Assembly (NCBI GenBank): GCA_026315105.1
Contig: CM048744.1
Coordinates: 976,140,221 to 976,204,220, forward strand
Direction: 5' to 3'
From: Locusta migratoria
Taxonomy: Eukaryota; Arthropoda; Insecta; Orthoptera; Acrididae
Length of the DNA stretch: 64,000 nt
A program made the translations under genes and the position numbers. Under the pieces are notes generated by a model that had not been told where the DNA came from, ran no database searches, and worked only from the letters and a program-made list of their open reading frames with translations. The first letter of the stretch is position 1, and each line of letters starts with the position of its first letter. This document shows, piece by piece, positions 9,576 to 22,161 of the stretch.

Positions 9576-12500
9576 CGGAGGGGTATCTGTGGAGAGGCCA
9601 GACAAACGTGTGGTTCCTGAAGAGGGGCAGCAGCCTTTTCATTAGTTACAGGGGCAACAGTCTGGATGATTGACTGAGCTGGCCTTGTAACATCAGCTAA
9701 TGTGGCTTTGCCACACAGTTACTGCGAACGGCTGAAAGCAAGGGGAAACTACAGCCGTTATTTTTCCCGAGGACGTGCAGCTCTACTGTATGGAAATATG
9801 ATGATGGCATCCTCTCGGGTAAAATATTCCGGAGGTAAAATAGTCCCCCATTCGGATCTCCGGGCGGGGACTACTCAGGAGGATGTTGTCATCAGGAAAG
9901 ACAATACTGGCATTCTACGGATCGGAGCGTGGAATGTTAGATCCCTTAAGTGCGTAGGTAAGCTAGAAAATTTGAAAAGAGAAATGGATAGGTTAAAGTT
10001 AGATATGGAAGGGACTAGGGAAGTTAGGTGGCAGAATGAACAGGAATTATGGTCAGGTGAGTACAAAGTTATCAATACGAAATCACTTGGTGGTAACGCA
10101 GGAGTAGGTCTGATAACGAATAAGAAAATAAGAATGCGGGTAAGTTACTATGAACAGCATAGTGAACGCATGATCGTAGTAAAGATAGACATGAAGCCAA
10201 CACCGACCACAATAATGCATGTTTATATGCCAACTAGCACGGCCGATGATGAGGATATCGAGAAAATGTATGAGGAGATAAAAGAATTCATTCAGAAAGT
10301 TAAGGGAGGCGAACACTTGATTGTGATGGGGGATTGGAACTCGGTGGTAGGAAAAGGTAGAGAAGAAAATGTGGTAGGTGAATATGGACTGGGAAACAGA
10401 AATGAAAGATGAAATCGCTTGGTAGAATTTTGCGCACTGCACAATTTAATAATCACCAACACTTGGTTTAATCATCATGAAAGAAGGCTGTGGAAGAGAC
10501 CAGGAGACACTGGAAGGTACCAGACTGTCTTTATAATGGTAAGGAATAGATTTAGAAACCAGGTTCTAAACTCTAAGACATATACAGGGGCAGATATAGA
10601 CTCTGACCATAACTTATTGGTTATTAACTGCAGATTACAACTTAAGAGACTGCAGAAAGGTAGAAAGATTAGGAGTTGGAATCTAGACAAATTGAAGGAG
10701 TCAGAGGTGGTTGAGAATTTCAGAGTGAGCATTAGACAAGGATTGGCTGAAACGGGGGAAAGTAAAGCAGTAGAAGAGTAATGGGTAGCTCTGAGAGATA
10801 GGGTAGTGAAGGCTGCAGAGGATCATATAGTCAGAAGGACAAGGCCTAATACAAATCCCGGAATAACACAGGATATACTCAACTTAATTGATGAGAGGAG
10901 AAAATATAAAAATTCAGCAAGTGAAACACGAAAAAGGGAGTACAAACGTCTGAAAATGAGATTGACAGGAAGTGCAGACTGGCTAAGCTGGAGTGGCTAG
11001 AGGGAAAATGCGGAACCGTAGAAGAATGCATAACTAGGGGAAAGATAGATACCGCCCACAGAAAAATAAAAGAGATATTTGGAGACAAGTAAAGCACCTT
11101 TATGAATATCAAGAACTCAGACGGAAAACCAGTACTAAGCAAAGAGGGGAAAGGTAAACTGTGGGAGAAATACATAGAGGGCCTATACAAAGGAAATAAA
11201 CTTGAAGGCAGTATTCTAGAAATGGAAGACGAAGTGGAGGAAGATCAGATAGGAGACATGATACTGTGAGAAGAATTTGACAGACCGCTGAAGGACTTGA
11301 GTCGAAACAAGGGTCCTGGAGTAGATGATATTCCGACTGAACTACTGATGTCGTTGAGCCAGTCATGAAAAAATTGTATCACCTAGTATGCAAGATGTAT
11401 GCAACAGGGAAAATACCCTCCGACTTCAAGAAGAATATTGTAATTCCAATTCCAAAGAAAGCAAGTGCAGATAAGTGTGAAAATTACCGAACTATCAGCT
11501 TAATAAGTCATGGTTGCAAAATACTAACACGAATTATTTACAGACGAATAGAAAAACTTGTGGAATCCGACCTCGGGGAAGATCAGTTTGTATTTACGAA
11601 AAATGTAGGAACACGGGAGGCAATACTCACATTACGACTTATCTTAGAAGACAGGCTAAGGAAAGGGAAACCTACGTTTTTAGCGTTTGTCGATTTGGAG
11701 AAATTTTTTGACAATGTTGACTGGAATACACTCTTCCAAATGCTGAAGGTATCGGGGGTAAAATATACGGAGCGAATAGTTATATTCAACCTATACAAAA
11801 ACCAGACAGCGGTTATTAGAGTCGTAGGGCAAGAAAGGGACGCAGAGGTTGGGAAGGGAGTAAGACAGGGTTGTAGCCTTTCCCCAATGTTGTTTAATCT
11901 GTACATTGAGCAGGCAGTGAAGGAATGGAAGGAGAAATTTGGAGAGGGAAGTAAAGTTCAGGAAGAAGAAATAAAAAGTTTGCGGTTTGCCGATGACATA
12001 GTAATTTTGTCAGAGACCGCAAAAGATCTGGAAGAGCAATTGAATGAGACGGACAGTGTCTTGAAAAGAGGTTATAAGATGAACATTAACAATAGTAAAA
12101 CGAAGGTAATGGAATGTAATGTCAGCAAATCAGGCTTGCTGAAGGAATTAGATTAGGTAATGAGACAATAAAAGTAGTAGATGAACTTTGTTATTTGGGT
12201 AGGAAGATAACTTCTGATGGCCGAAGTAAAGAAGAATAAAAATGCAGAATGGCTATGGGAAGAAAAGCGTTTCTAAAGAAGCGAAACGTGTTAACATCCA
12301 ATATTAATTTAAATGATAGGAAGTCCTTTCTGAAAGCATTTGTCTGGAGTGTAGCATTGTATGGGAGTGAAGCGGGATGATTAGAAATTCAGATAAAAAG
12401 ATGATGGAAGCTTTTGAAATGTGGTGCTACAGACGAATGATGAATATTAGATGGGTAGAGCACGTAACTAATGAGGAGGAGGAGGTGCTGAACCAAATCG

Positions 12501-12778
12501 GGGAGAAAAGGAGTTTCTGGCATATCCTGACTAAGAGAAGGGATAGATTGGTTGGACACATTCTGAGATATCAAGGAATTGTCAACATAGCATTAGAAGG
12601 AGGCTTGTGGGGTAAAAATAGTAGAGGGAGACCGAGGGACACTATAGTAAGCAGATTCAAAAGGATGTAGGTTGCCGAACGAATTCTCAGATGAAGAGAC
12701 TTGCACAGAACAGGGTAGCGTGGAGAGCTGCATCAAACCAGTCTGCGGACTGAAGACCACAACAAAAACAACAACAAT
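9575..12778 (+). mobile_element. RTE-like LINE copy A, near full length
   Basis: The 5' UTR (9575-9797) is nearly identical to that of copy F. The coding part is one endonuclease-RT frame, and the element ends at a (CAA)n-type tail near 12760-12778. About 70 bp of 5' end present in copy F is missing, where the CA repeat begins. No clear target duplication is visible because both junctions are low-complexity. Confidence 0.9.
9798..12670 (+). pseudogene. RTE-like ORF: APE endonuclease plus reverse transcriptase, broken
   Basis: The frame begins at ATG 9798. Endonuclease motifs: GAWNVRSLK, EVRW, GVGLITNKK, VYMPTST, VMGDWNSVVG and DSDHNLLV. Reverse transcriptase motifs: VIPIPKKASADKCENYRTIS, LVDLEKFFDNVDW-like palm A, GKGVRQGCSLSPMLFNLY and LRFADDIVILSET with the catalytic Asp pair. 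The C-terminal part has MWCYRRMMNIRWVEHVTNEE and RRDRLVGHILRY. Nonsense at 10411, frameshifts between 11000 and 11365 and after 12156, and a small deletion near 12375 inactivate it. Proteins of this type are often named craniofacial development protein 2-like; that is a transposon-derived label, not a host gene. No separate ORF1 was found. Confidence 0.9.
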
Positions 12779-14268
12779 TACGAATTCTCGCTTAGTGTCG
12801 TATTTCATTCCTTTGAATCTCCTGAATCCAATTCAGATCAACTTTAGTTTGTATTGTTAATTGCAAAGTGGTAGGATATGGATGCAAAGTTGAGGTTCAT
12901 GCAAAAGATATTGAAGTTTTCCTCCTTTTTTGTGCAGTCATATGAAGATAATTTATACCTTTAGAAATAAAACTAAAACCAAAATAATTCCGCGCTAACT
13001 GGGTTAATCTGTACTAGCAAACTCTGTACACAAATAATAATCATTGTTTATTATTGATTGTCTGTTCCTAAGGAACAGACGTTTGTGGTGGTCCGCAGAA
13101 GTGGCAAATATTGACACATATACATGTCGCAAATTGCGAAATTTTCCGACATCTGCTGCTCTTCTAAAGATGGACAATCGATCACCCCAGCGCACCTAAA
13201 TAACTTCCAACCCAGAGTTAAATCCTTCCCTACTCTGACAGAAGCTACATGACAGAATGAATTACCTAGCACCTGCAATAATGTACTGGCCAAACCACCG
13301 GGTCTCAAGGTCAGTGATTACGTTAAACATTATCACAAATTATAAATAACGCATTTAAAAATATAATCAACGATCAACAACGTCAATTTGGAACAAAGTT
13401 TGTATCTTGCTTTATTAAATTAAAAAGTCTAGATGAGATCTCAACATAAAGCAAGTTACAGATTATTGCAGAATAACATCTCTATCTTTATATGTAAAGC
13501 AGTGTGCCCGTGTTTTTGTGGGTACGATTGTATACAAATCTACAGTTTTCTTTCAATCTTTATGAAAATTTGGACACGTAAACATCAATACATGATGATG
13601 GTCGTCGTAAGTGTACGGATCACTACAACACATAATTCACGAGATAAACAATGACATGCGCGAAAAACTGCTGCAAGTAACAATGCTACACATTTCCTAC
13701 TAAACCACTGCACTGATTTCAACCAAATTTGGTACACATATTCCTTATGTGAGGTAACAATTGCTGTAGCGGTAAGAACCATACACAACACATCGTTCAG
13801 GATATATAACGTCATAAACAATGGGAATCACATATAGAGCCACATAAAGCGACGAGAATTTATTCAAACACAGTATAAAAATGACAGTACTTAGCGACTT
13901 GCAGCAAACTTAAAACATAATTTCAAACCTCTGTTATAGCTGGCAACCACATCAAAATCCTGAAAGAAAAAAAGTATCTCGCTTACAATTTTCTTGCTGT
14001 TGATAGAGTAAAATTGTGGCATTCTGTATGACGTTACAGTTGATAATTTCTACACTACAAATTGTATTCTCAGGACGTTTTACAGATAGTATACACATAT
14101 ACAACTGAATTTAAATTCGAAATTGTATCTCAGTACCACACGTAGTTCGCGAGATATCAGGATATAAACAGTAACTTTCATGGAAAACCGTTCCATCACG
14201 CATGAGGTTTTAATCTATTACTTTCTTACTACTAACTAAATCCACAACAGATTTACTGACAACCAACA
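12779..14268. other. no supported gene; possible decayed Helitron-like DNA
   Basis: Contains 'ctgatttcaaccaaatttggtacacatattc' around 13712-13742 and a 'tctctatctttatatgtaaag' stretch near 13479. Both resemble non-coding interspersed elements of the type seen at 47.1 and 56.3 kb. No ends could be fixed. A 21-bp palindrome lies at 13060-13080. Confidence 0.35.
13060..13080. repeat. perfect 21-bp palindrome (10-bp arms)
   Basis: The arms are GTCTGTTCCT and AGGAACAGAC around a single A. The core CTGTTCC/GGAACAG is shared with the terminal hairpin of the element at 22104-22635, so this may be a relic end of a related family. Confidence 0.6.
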
Positions 14269-15320
14269 ATTGTTGTTGTTGTTGTGGTTTGATGCAGCTT
14301 CTCACAATACCCTATCCTGAGCAAGCCTCTTCAACAGCTGCTTGAATCTGCTTACTGTATCCATCTCTTGGTCTTCCTCTGCGGGTTTTACCCCACACAC
14401 TTCCCTCCAACTCTAAATTCACTTCATGTCTAAGAATGTATCCTACCAATAGATCCCTTCTTTTAGTCAAGGTATGCCAAAAATTCCTTTTCTCCCCAAT
14501 TCTGTTCAGTACCTCCTCATTAGTTACGCGATCCACCCACCAAATCTTTAGCATTCTTCTGTAGCACCATATTTCAAAAGCCTCAATCCTCTTCCTGTCC
14601 GCACTGTTTATCGTCCATGTTTCACTCCCATACAAGGCAACACTCCACACAAATGCCTTCAGAAAGGACTTCCTTAGGCGTAAATCAATATTCGATGTTA
14701 ACAAATTTCTCTTTTTCAATAATGCTTTTCTACCCATTGCCATTCTGCATTTTATATCCTCTGTACTGCGACCATCATTTGTTATTTTACTGCCCAAGTA
14801 ATAAAACTCATCTACCTCGTTTATTGTTTCGTTACCTAATCTAACTATTTCAGCATCACATCATTTTCTTAGACTGCACTCCATTACCCTTGTTTTGCTC
14901 TTGTTAATGTTCATCTTATATGCACCTTTCAGCACACTGTCCATTCCGTTCAGCTGCTCTTCCAGGTTCTTTGCTGTCTCTGACAGAATTACTATGTCGT
15001 CGGCAAAATGCAATGTTTTAATTCCTTCTCCAAATTTCTCCTCGCTATCCTTTATAGCTTGCTCAATGTACAAATTGAATAACATTGGGCAAAGGCTACA
15101 ACCCTGTCTTACTCCCTTTCCAACCACTGCATCCCTTTCATGCCCTTCAATTCTGACAACCGCTGCCTGGTGTTTGTACAAGTAGTAAATAACCTTACGC
15201 TCCCTATATTTTACTCCTGCTTGCTTCAGAACTTGATACAGTTTATTCCAATAAACATTGTCAAAAGCCTTCTCTAAATCTACATAAGCTAGATAAGTAC
15301 GTTTGCCTTTTCTTAATCAA
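14269..15320 (-). mobile_element. RTE-like LINE copy B, 5' truncated
   Basis: The 3' tail (GTT)n lies at 14269-14285 on the plus strand. The minus strand encodes RT from YLAYVDLEKAFDNVYW through GKGVRQGCSLCPMLFNLY and LHFADDIVILSETAKNL, then RMAMGRKALLKKRNLLTSN and FEIWCYRRMLKIWWVDRVTNEE. Open pieces are 14861-15181 and 14312-14797. A frameshift and an indel near 14850 break the frame. The 5' truncation point near 15320 lies inside the RT domain, typical of abortive reverse transcription. Confidence 0.88.
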
Positions 15321-15513
15321 TTATACAAATGAATATGTTCCTGCAATATTGTAAAGGTGTACTACATATAATTCAATAAAGATATCATACATACTGCGAT
15401 GGTCAAAAGCCTGTCATATGTCCCACATTTAATACATTCGCATATTTACCACTAAGGCACTCCTTTATTCCAGTGAAGGAAATTCCTGAAAGATGACAGT
15501 GCTGTTGAGAAAT
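15321..15513. other. no supported gene
   Basis: Short spacer, nothing recognisable. Confidence 0.4.
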
Positions 15514-15525
15514 CTGCACCAACTT

Positions 15526-15711
15526 ACAAAAAAAAAAAAAAATGTTCAAATGTGTGTAGAGCTTATGGGACTTAACTACGGGGTCATCGGTCCATAAACT
15601 TAAAAACTACTTATGAACTAGCTAACACTAAGAGGGGATTCGAACTCACGACCTTAGTGGCCATGCAGACCGAGAATGGCGCGCCGCAGACCGCTCGGCT
15701 ACCGCGGCCGG
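15526..15711 (-). mobile_element. tRNA-derived SINE, family 1, copy 3
   Basis: Minus-strand copy with a 14-bp A run at its left end. The 12-bp target duplications CTGCACCAACTT are at 15514-15525 and 15712-15723. It lacks the 'cctaaggacggcacaaatatccatgcccg' stretch, so it is an internally deleted copy. Confidence 0.9.
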
Positions 15712-15723
15712 CTGCACCAACTT

Positions 15724-16242
15724 GGAACTATGAGGCGCACACGGCCGTAGGCGAAAGCGATAGACTTCTGTTGAGCTACAGGGAAAACAGAAACTGAAAC
15801 AGTGTACATCCAACGAAAACCCATTATTTCCGAAAGATCTGCCTTCAGATTTCAGTGAGACTTGCACTTTCTATTGCGATTAATTAATCATAGGTCAATC
15901 TATTAAATACTGCGGAATGGATTTGAAATCCCTTGTAGCTCACACAGGCAACTTCATGTTGCTTTCTCTGGGAAAGGGAGGCCGCTGGGATATTTGGTAA
16001 AATTTAACCGGCACTGGGAGGTATGAAACGGTATATTTTACGTCTTAAGAAAAATGCCTGACACAATAACAACAAATAAAAACTGAAGTATATACTCCTC
16101 ATGCCATTTTAGAATTATATAAATTTCATTAGCCTAATATTTAAAATGGAACTACAATTTCGATGTTCTTGTATTTATACAACGCCAAGAAATAATGTTA
16201 TTTCGATACTTCGATATTCAGAATTCCAGAGCTGACGACAGG
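15724..16242. other. no supported gene
   Basis: Bases 15976-16011 ('ggaggccgctggg...gtaaaatttaaccgg') resemble the terminal repeat of the small element at 20931-21242, but only one end is present. Confidence 0.35.
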
Positions 16243-16382
16243 TCGACTTCGTAGTTCCACCCGTGCACCGCTACATGCCTCTCCCGCTGCATCATCATTT
16301 ATATCGGCATTCTCGACTTCGCAGTTCCACCCGAGCACCGCTAGATGCCTCTCCCGGCGCATCATCCTTTATATCGGCATTC
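16243..16382 (+). repeat. 70-bp direct tandem duplication
   Basis: Units 16243-16312 and 16313-16382 differ at a handful of positions. Each begins 'tcgacttcg.agttccaccc' and ends 'tttatatcggcattc', so each carries a TATA-like sequence. Function unknown. Confidence 0.85.
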
Positions 16383-16856
16383 ATATGAAAACATCCATTT
16401 CTTTTAACCACTGTTAACCACTCTTTACTTGACACTTGTACATTATACAACAGAGCCTATATTAATAAAAAATGAATTGCTGCATGTATGAAAGCGCATC
16501 ACTTGAGAATGGTTTCGCCGATTTGACTGATCTTTTTCTTTGTTCTGTTCGTAATTCTCAGGAAAAGGTTTGTATGAAAGAGCATTTTTGGAAAATCTAC
16601 CGGAAAATGTCAGAATTTGAGAAAATCTGGAAGTACGTTTCAGACAGCTGGAGTCATGTCGTAACAATGACCCTTCACCATTATAGTGCAGAATCTTTCC
16701 TAAAACTAGCGACAGGTCTATGCACACAAGGTAAAAGCAGTCATACAGATGTAACATGAAACGTTGTTTCTTTAGAAAGGGCACAGTCGATATGGACTCG
16801 CTCAGTTGCAGCATACGCATAAAATAATGTGGATCGTCGACAAAATAGACGGCTGC
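16383..16856. other. unrecognised overlapping ORFs, no supported gene
   Basis: Open frames exist on both strands (plus 95 codons from 16472, minus about 125 codons). They overlap and match no family I know. At most one can be real, and I cannot support either. Confidence 0.2.
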
Positions 16857-18136
16857 GTGCAGAGAAATGTGAAAATTACAGAACTATCAGTTTAATGAGT
16901 GATGGTTGCAAAATACTAACACGGATTATTTACAGACGAATGGAAAAACTTATGGAATCCGACCTCGGGGAAGATCAGTTTCGATTTAGGAGAAATGTGG
17001 GAACACGGGAGACAATACTCACATTACGACTAATCTTAGAAGACAGGCTAAGGAAAGGGTAACCTACATTCTTAGCATTTGTAGATTTGGAGAAAGCTTT
17101 TGACAATGTCGAGTGGCTTACACTCTTTCAAATTCTGAAGGTAGCAGGGGTAAAATATAGGGAGCGAAGATTTATATTCAACCTATACAAAAACCGGACA
17201 GCAGTTATTAGAGTCGAAGGGCAAGAAAGGACCGGAGAGGTTGCGTAGGGAGTAAGACAGGATTGTAGCCTTTCCCCAGTTTTGTTTAATCTGTATATTG
17301 AGCAGGCAGTGAAGGAATTCAACGACAAATTTGGAGAGGGAATTAATGTTCAGGGAGAGAAATAAAAACTTTGAGGTTTGCCGATGACATAGTAATTTCG
17401 TTAGAGACTGCAAAAGATCTGGAAGAGCAACTGAATGGAATGGGCAGTGTCTTTAAAGGAAGATATAAGACGAACAATAACAAGAGTAAAACGAGGGTAA
17501 TGGAATGGAATGTCAGAAAATCAGGCGATGCTGAAGGAATTAGATTAGGTAATGAGACAATAAAAGTAGCGGATGAATTTTATTTGGGTAGTAAGATAAC
17601 TTCTGATGGCCGAAATAAAGAAGATATAAAATGCAGATTGGCTATGGGAAGAAAAGCGTTTTTAAAGAAGCGAAACGTGTTAACATCCAATATTAATTTA
17701 AATGTTAGGAAGTCCATTCTGAACGCATATGTCTGGAGTGTAGCATTGTATGGGAGTGAAACGTGGACGATAAGGAGTTCAGATAAAAAGATGATGTGGT
17801 GCTACAGACGAATGATGAAAATTAGATGGGTAGATCACGTAACAAATTAGGTGCTTAACCAAATTGGGGAGAAAAGAAGTTTCTGGCATATCCTGACTAA
17901 GAGAAGGGATAGATTGGTTCGAAACATTCTGAGAAATTAAGGAATTGTCAACTTGGCATTAGAAGGAAGCGTGTGGGGTAAAAAATGTAGAGGGAGACCG
18001 AGGGACGAATATAGTAAGCAGATTCAAAAGGATGTAGGTTGCCGAACGTATTCTCAGATGAAGAGACTTGCACAGGACAGGGTAGCGTGGAGAGCTGTAT
18101 CAAACCAGTCTGCGGGCTGAGGACCACAACAACAAC
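16857..18136 (+). mobile_element. RTE-like LINE copy C, 5' truncated, decayed
   Basis: It starts inside RT at CENYRTISLMSDGCKILTR and runs through EDQFRFRRNVGTRE, a palm A box with a stop after GRKG, RQDCSLSPVLFNLY, RFADDIVISLETAKDLEEQ, RLAMGRKAFLKKRNVLTSN and MMWCYRRMMKIRWVDHVTN. It ends in 'gaggaccacaacaacaac' at 18136. At least four stops or frameshifts are visible. It is closest in sequence to copy A. Confidence 0.9.
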
Positions 18137-20930
18137 GTGTGACGATTAGAAAGGAACATTTGGCGTTCAGATAAGATTCAGCAGTCCATTACGCAGCGGA
18201 TGCATCAGTTACCTTCGGAACAATGTACAATGTTTGTCAATATTAGGCATCTCATTTGTTATTACATCTTGTTTCCTGAATTGTGTACAGTACGTTGATA
18301 TAATTAAACAATTGCATTCAAATGCATTCTACTGCGAAGTGTGTTGCGAGTTGAGTTAGTAGTTAGAACGTAATAAATTAAAACGTCATGGTGTAAGAGT
18401 ACACCTGTCGCTGTATCTTACTTAACGTAATGTATATATTGTGTTAAATTTGTTTATTTCATGTATTTTTCATTTGTTATATGCTAGATATATATTTCTT
18501 ATGTAACTTAATTTTCTATATTGGATCATGTAGTGTAAACCCGCATGAATGCAAGGACTTTAGCAATGCGTCAGAGAAAATGTTGAACCTGTTGTAAAGA
18601 CTGTCTTTGGCACAGAAGTAGTAGCTGTGAGTGTCGCGCTGCTGAAGCAGTCGCGGTGCGGACTCGCCAAAGTAAAGATATAAATGCAGTCGCGGAGCGG
18701 ACTCTCTATAGTAAACACATAAATGTTTTGTTGATGGTGCAGAGGCACGGTAGGCGCAGTGTGGCGCGAGTTTAATGCAATTGCAATAAGCCTGAGAGGC
18801 GTACTGTTTAATGTATTGAAGGAAGTGCGAAATAAGTTTATTTATACTCGATCAGTGTAATCTTTTCCATGTGTGCAAGAAAAGTAATTGTTTGGTATCA
18901 AGTCTATTGTCACCGAGTGAGATCGTTGTTGTAGTAAGAGTACCTATTGTAATCATATCTGTCTTGTTTGGACTTCACGACGAAGACGACGAAAGCAGAT
19001 GAGTACTTTTGTAACATTTTATTTTGTATGCATGTAAATGTATTGTCAACCCAATCAGAACTTTGGTTCAATTATACATGACTTATTTTGAAACCAGTCT
19101 TAATTTTGTAAGTAGTTGTAGTCACCCCATTATCACCATTATTAGATTATGTTGAATATGCAAGCCTGTACATTGACTAACAAGTTCAATCATTTTCAAA
19201 GTAATTGACGAGTTAAAGAATTGCTAAACGTGTTACAACCACAGAGACTAGTAATTAAAGTGCGAGAGAGTGCAAGAGAGTTTGCAAGTAAAGTAAAGTT
19301 GGTTTCAATTATGTAGAAAGTAACCAGGCTAACAGTAGTCAAAGTATTATAGTTGATTAACCAGACTTGACTGAAGTAATTTTAAATACAATTTTTTATA
19401 TGAAATACGTTAAATGCCAAACTCTGCTCAGCCAGTTACACGCGTACGCTACCCAGGCCCTGGAACCAATAAAAAAAATAATAATAGCTTACGTAAAGTT
19501 TTATAAGGAAGTTGAATGCTTTAAACAATATTATTAAAATATTTAGGAACTTTAACTGTAGTATTTGTGAAGCTCATTGCACCACGCAATTTCACAGTAC
19601 TCATCTATTATCATTGCAATCAGAGTCTATCAGCTATTACGATTTTGATTATAACACGAACACGCCATCACCACTACACGAATTCTGATACATTTATTAG
19701 TGAAGTTGTGCTGTTCGTGAATCGTAAGAGGTGCTAGTTGGAGGCTGTAGTCAATGCTAAGTCAGATAGAGCCAAGTTTAATTAATTACTACAGTGACTG
19801 TTTTAAGTTAATTAATATCAATTTTTTTATTTATTCAAAATTCTAACTTACAATGCGACCCATTAGTTGTGATTTGCTACAACATTCAATAACAAAATTA
19901 TTATTACTAGAGCATATCATTACGCATTCTGAATTTTTTGATTTGGCAGGTGGTGAAGTTTAATCGAGCGAACAGCGAAAATTTTGTCGGTGATAAGATT
20001 ATTTTCTTTCATCATTTTGTAGGAGGAGAGGGGAGAAGGGCATCAGTCAGAAAAAGTTTTGTAAAGGTTTGAAAGTATACGTGACGCTGGTTGGAAGTCA
20101 CTGTGTTCGTTTATCGGATAAATAAAGCTGGAGTATTCGAGCACCGTCCCTTCCAAACGAAACACACAGTTTCTAATGTTTATTTTCTTGTTTTAATCTC
20201 AATGAGTATATAACGATAGCATATTAAATTTGTCAAATAATTAATTGAAATACTGAAAATGAATTTTTTGTTGCCTCTGGTCGGAAGTAACCCTGAAAAC
20301 TAATGTATTGTAGGATCGTTTGTTTGTGTGCGTGTAAAGAGCGTGCCCAAAGAGTTTGTTTGCACCTTTTGGATATACGTTGTATATCGTCACAGACATA
20401 TACTACTAGACTGGCAATGCCGTATACAATATCATTGGTGTCAGTGAAGTCTATACTATAACGTGTCAACCGTCTTTTGTGTTATTACAGAAAACAGTCG
20501 TAAAAATACCAATGAACTGACATAACTACGCTGTCTTTAGAATTTTGACATTTGGGAAATGGTTGTAATTTTTGCAGCTGGAGTACGCTTTGACACGTAC
20601 AGTAATGAGTAGCCTTGATTTGCTGTTATTATTTATCTGTTCCAGTTTCATTCAATTTCAGATTTTTTTCAGTCGTATGGGTCATCATAAGTGTTGTTTA
20701 TCGTGGATAACACGTATTCTTCTTCATTTGACAGTTCTTACAAAATCTACAGTCTATTTTGACACAATAATGAGTCGTGATTCCTGTTTTTATTAATCGA
20801 TTACCAGTTTCCATCAACTTGGGCTTTTCTTTTAATAGTTTTACCGTTATAAATGTGCTATTTGACGTAGATAAGACATATCTTTATTCTTCTGAGTGTT
20901 TTTCAGGTAACTACAGTCTTTTTAACTGTA
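18137..20930. other. 2.8 kb without a supported gene
   Basis: AT-rich, with a 39-bp tandem duplication at 18647-18724 ('gcagtcgcgg.gcggactc' units) and a purine tract at 20021-20040. The texture resembles LTR and leader sequence of a retroelement, but I found no direct repeat pair, primer-binding site or gag/pol motif, so I do not call one. Confidence 0.35.
18647..18724 (+). repeat. 39-bp tandem duplication
   Basis: Two units, 18647-18685 and 18686-18724, each start 'gcagtcgcgg(t/a)gcggactc' and end 'taaat'. They are GC-rich in an AT-rich setting. Confidence 0.7.
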
Positions 20931-21242
20931 TGTAACGGTAAAATTTTACTTACCATCTTGGCGGCCTCGCATGATAATGTTGGCAACATCAACAAAACGG
21001 CAGAAAGCCGTCACTTGGTTAGTGTTTCGTACAGACACAAGTAAATAAATAACACTGTTTCTGCTCTATGGTTGACAGATTCTTGTATGTACCCCTCGTG
21101 CACTCTGTAAAAGTAATTGCCCTCGTAAACGAAACTTCATATCAAAACATTTGTGTTGTCACGTGACTGGCAACGTCACATGATTGACAACATAATCACG
21201 GGAGGCCGCCTGGACGCAAAGTAAAACTTAACCGTACGTAAC
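20931..21242. mobile_element. 312-bp MITE-like element with roughly 60-bp imperfect terminal inverted repeats
   Basis: The left arm 20931-20992 and the reverse complement of 21181-21242 share 'ggtaaaattttactt', 'ggcggcctc' and 'tgat.atgttg'. There is no coding sequence. The superfamily is unassigned because no clear target duplication is visible. Confidence 0.65.
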
Positions 21243-21405
21243 ACGTTCTTATAACACGATTAGACAATTTACGCCTTTGAGTTAAATTCAATTAGTGCAA
21301 AATTATTAGCTCAAATGTAAATCACGTTCAAATCAAGCACTAAAGCTTAAAACGTCATATCGTATCAGAAGATCATAGCAGTATCGTACGGAGAGGCAAG
21401 GCAAG

Positions 21406-22161
21406 ATGGCGGCGTCAGGCTTCAGTCATGGATGGACGTTTGCCAGTCTAGTAATGTATGTCTATGTATATCGTCTACAACCGTATCTTCGTTTTATACA
21501 GTCAGATGCTAAATTTCAGACGATTCAGTTAAGATTAGGCGAAATGCCCTCAGACTTTAAGAAAAATGTAATAATCCCCATTCCAAAGAAATCAGGCGCA
21601 GACAGGTGTGAAAATTACAGAACCATCAGTTTGATAAGTCATGGTTGCAAAATTTCAACACGTATTATCTACAGGAGAATGGAAAAGCTGGTAGAAGCTG
21701 ACCTCGGGAAAGATCAGTTTGGATTCAGGAGGAACGTAGGAACCCGGGAGGCAATACTCACTTTACGTCTTATCTTAGAAGATAGATTAAGGAAAGGCAA
21801 ACCTACATTTTTAGCTTTTGTAGATTTGGAGAAAGCATTTGACAATGTTGACTGGATTACACTCTTTCAAATTCTGAAGTCAGCAGGGGTAAAATACAGG
21901 GAAAGGAGAGTTATTTACAACTTGTACAAAAGCCAGACGGCAATTATTAGACTCGAAGGGCATGAAAGGGAAGCATCAGTTGGGAAGGGAGTAAGACAGG
22001 GTTGTAGCCTTTCTCCGATGTTATTCAATTTGTACGTCGAGCAGGCGGTGAAGGAAAGCAAGGAAAGATTTGGAATAGGGATTAAAGTTCATATATATAC
22101 ATCTGGCGCCTGTTCCGAAAGAACAGACGCCATTTCTGATCCTGCAGCTGTTATTATTTAA
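21406..22161 (+). pseudogene. chimeric ORF: novel 45-codon start fused to an RTE-like RT fragment
   Basis: The frame runs 251 codons from an ATG in the context caagATGGCGGC. Residues 1-45 (MAASGFSHGWTFAS...) are not LINE sequence. From residue 46 (GEMPSDFKKNVIIPIPKKS) it is RT, with RRNVGTREAILTLRLILED, FLAFVDLEKAFDNVDW, and GKGVRQGCSLSPMLFNLY. It ends inside the inserted TIR element after GIKV. The FADD box is missing, so no RT activity is expected. Most likely a chance fusion created by a 5'-truncated insertion; a transcribed fusion cannot be excluded. Confidence 0.6.
21537..22090 (+). mobile_element. RTE-like LINE copy D, truncated at both ends
   Basis: It covers RT from EMPSDFKKN to FGIGIKV with no stop in about 184 codons, making it the least decayed RT fragment of this family here. 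The 3' side is broken at 22090 by the composite TIR element; the expected continuation (QGEEIK...FADD) is not found beyond 22635. Confidence 0.88.

Noticed and set aside
9702..10412. A craniofacial development protein 2-like host gene
   Set aside because: The sequence is the endonuclease of an RTE-like LINE present in several broken copies; the name is a transposon-derived database label.
16443..16820. 125-codon minus-strand ORF
   Set aside because: It overlaps a plus-strand ORF of similar size; neither resembles a known protein.
18137..20930. An LTR retrotransposon between RTE-like copy C and the 20.9-kb MITE
   Set aside because: No direct LTR pair, primer-binding site or gag/pol motif could be found; only the general sequence texture and a purine tract suggested it.
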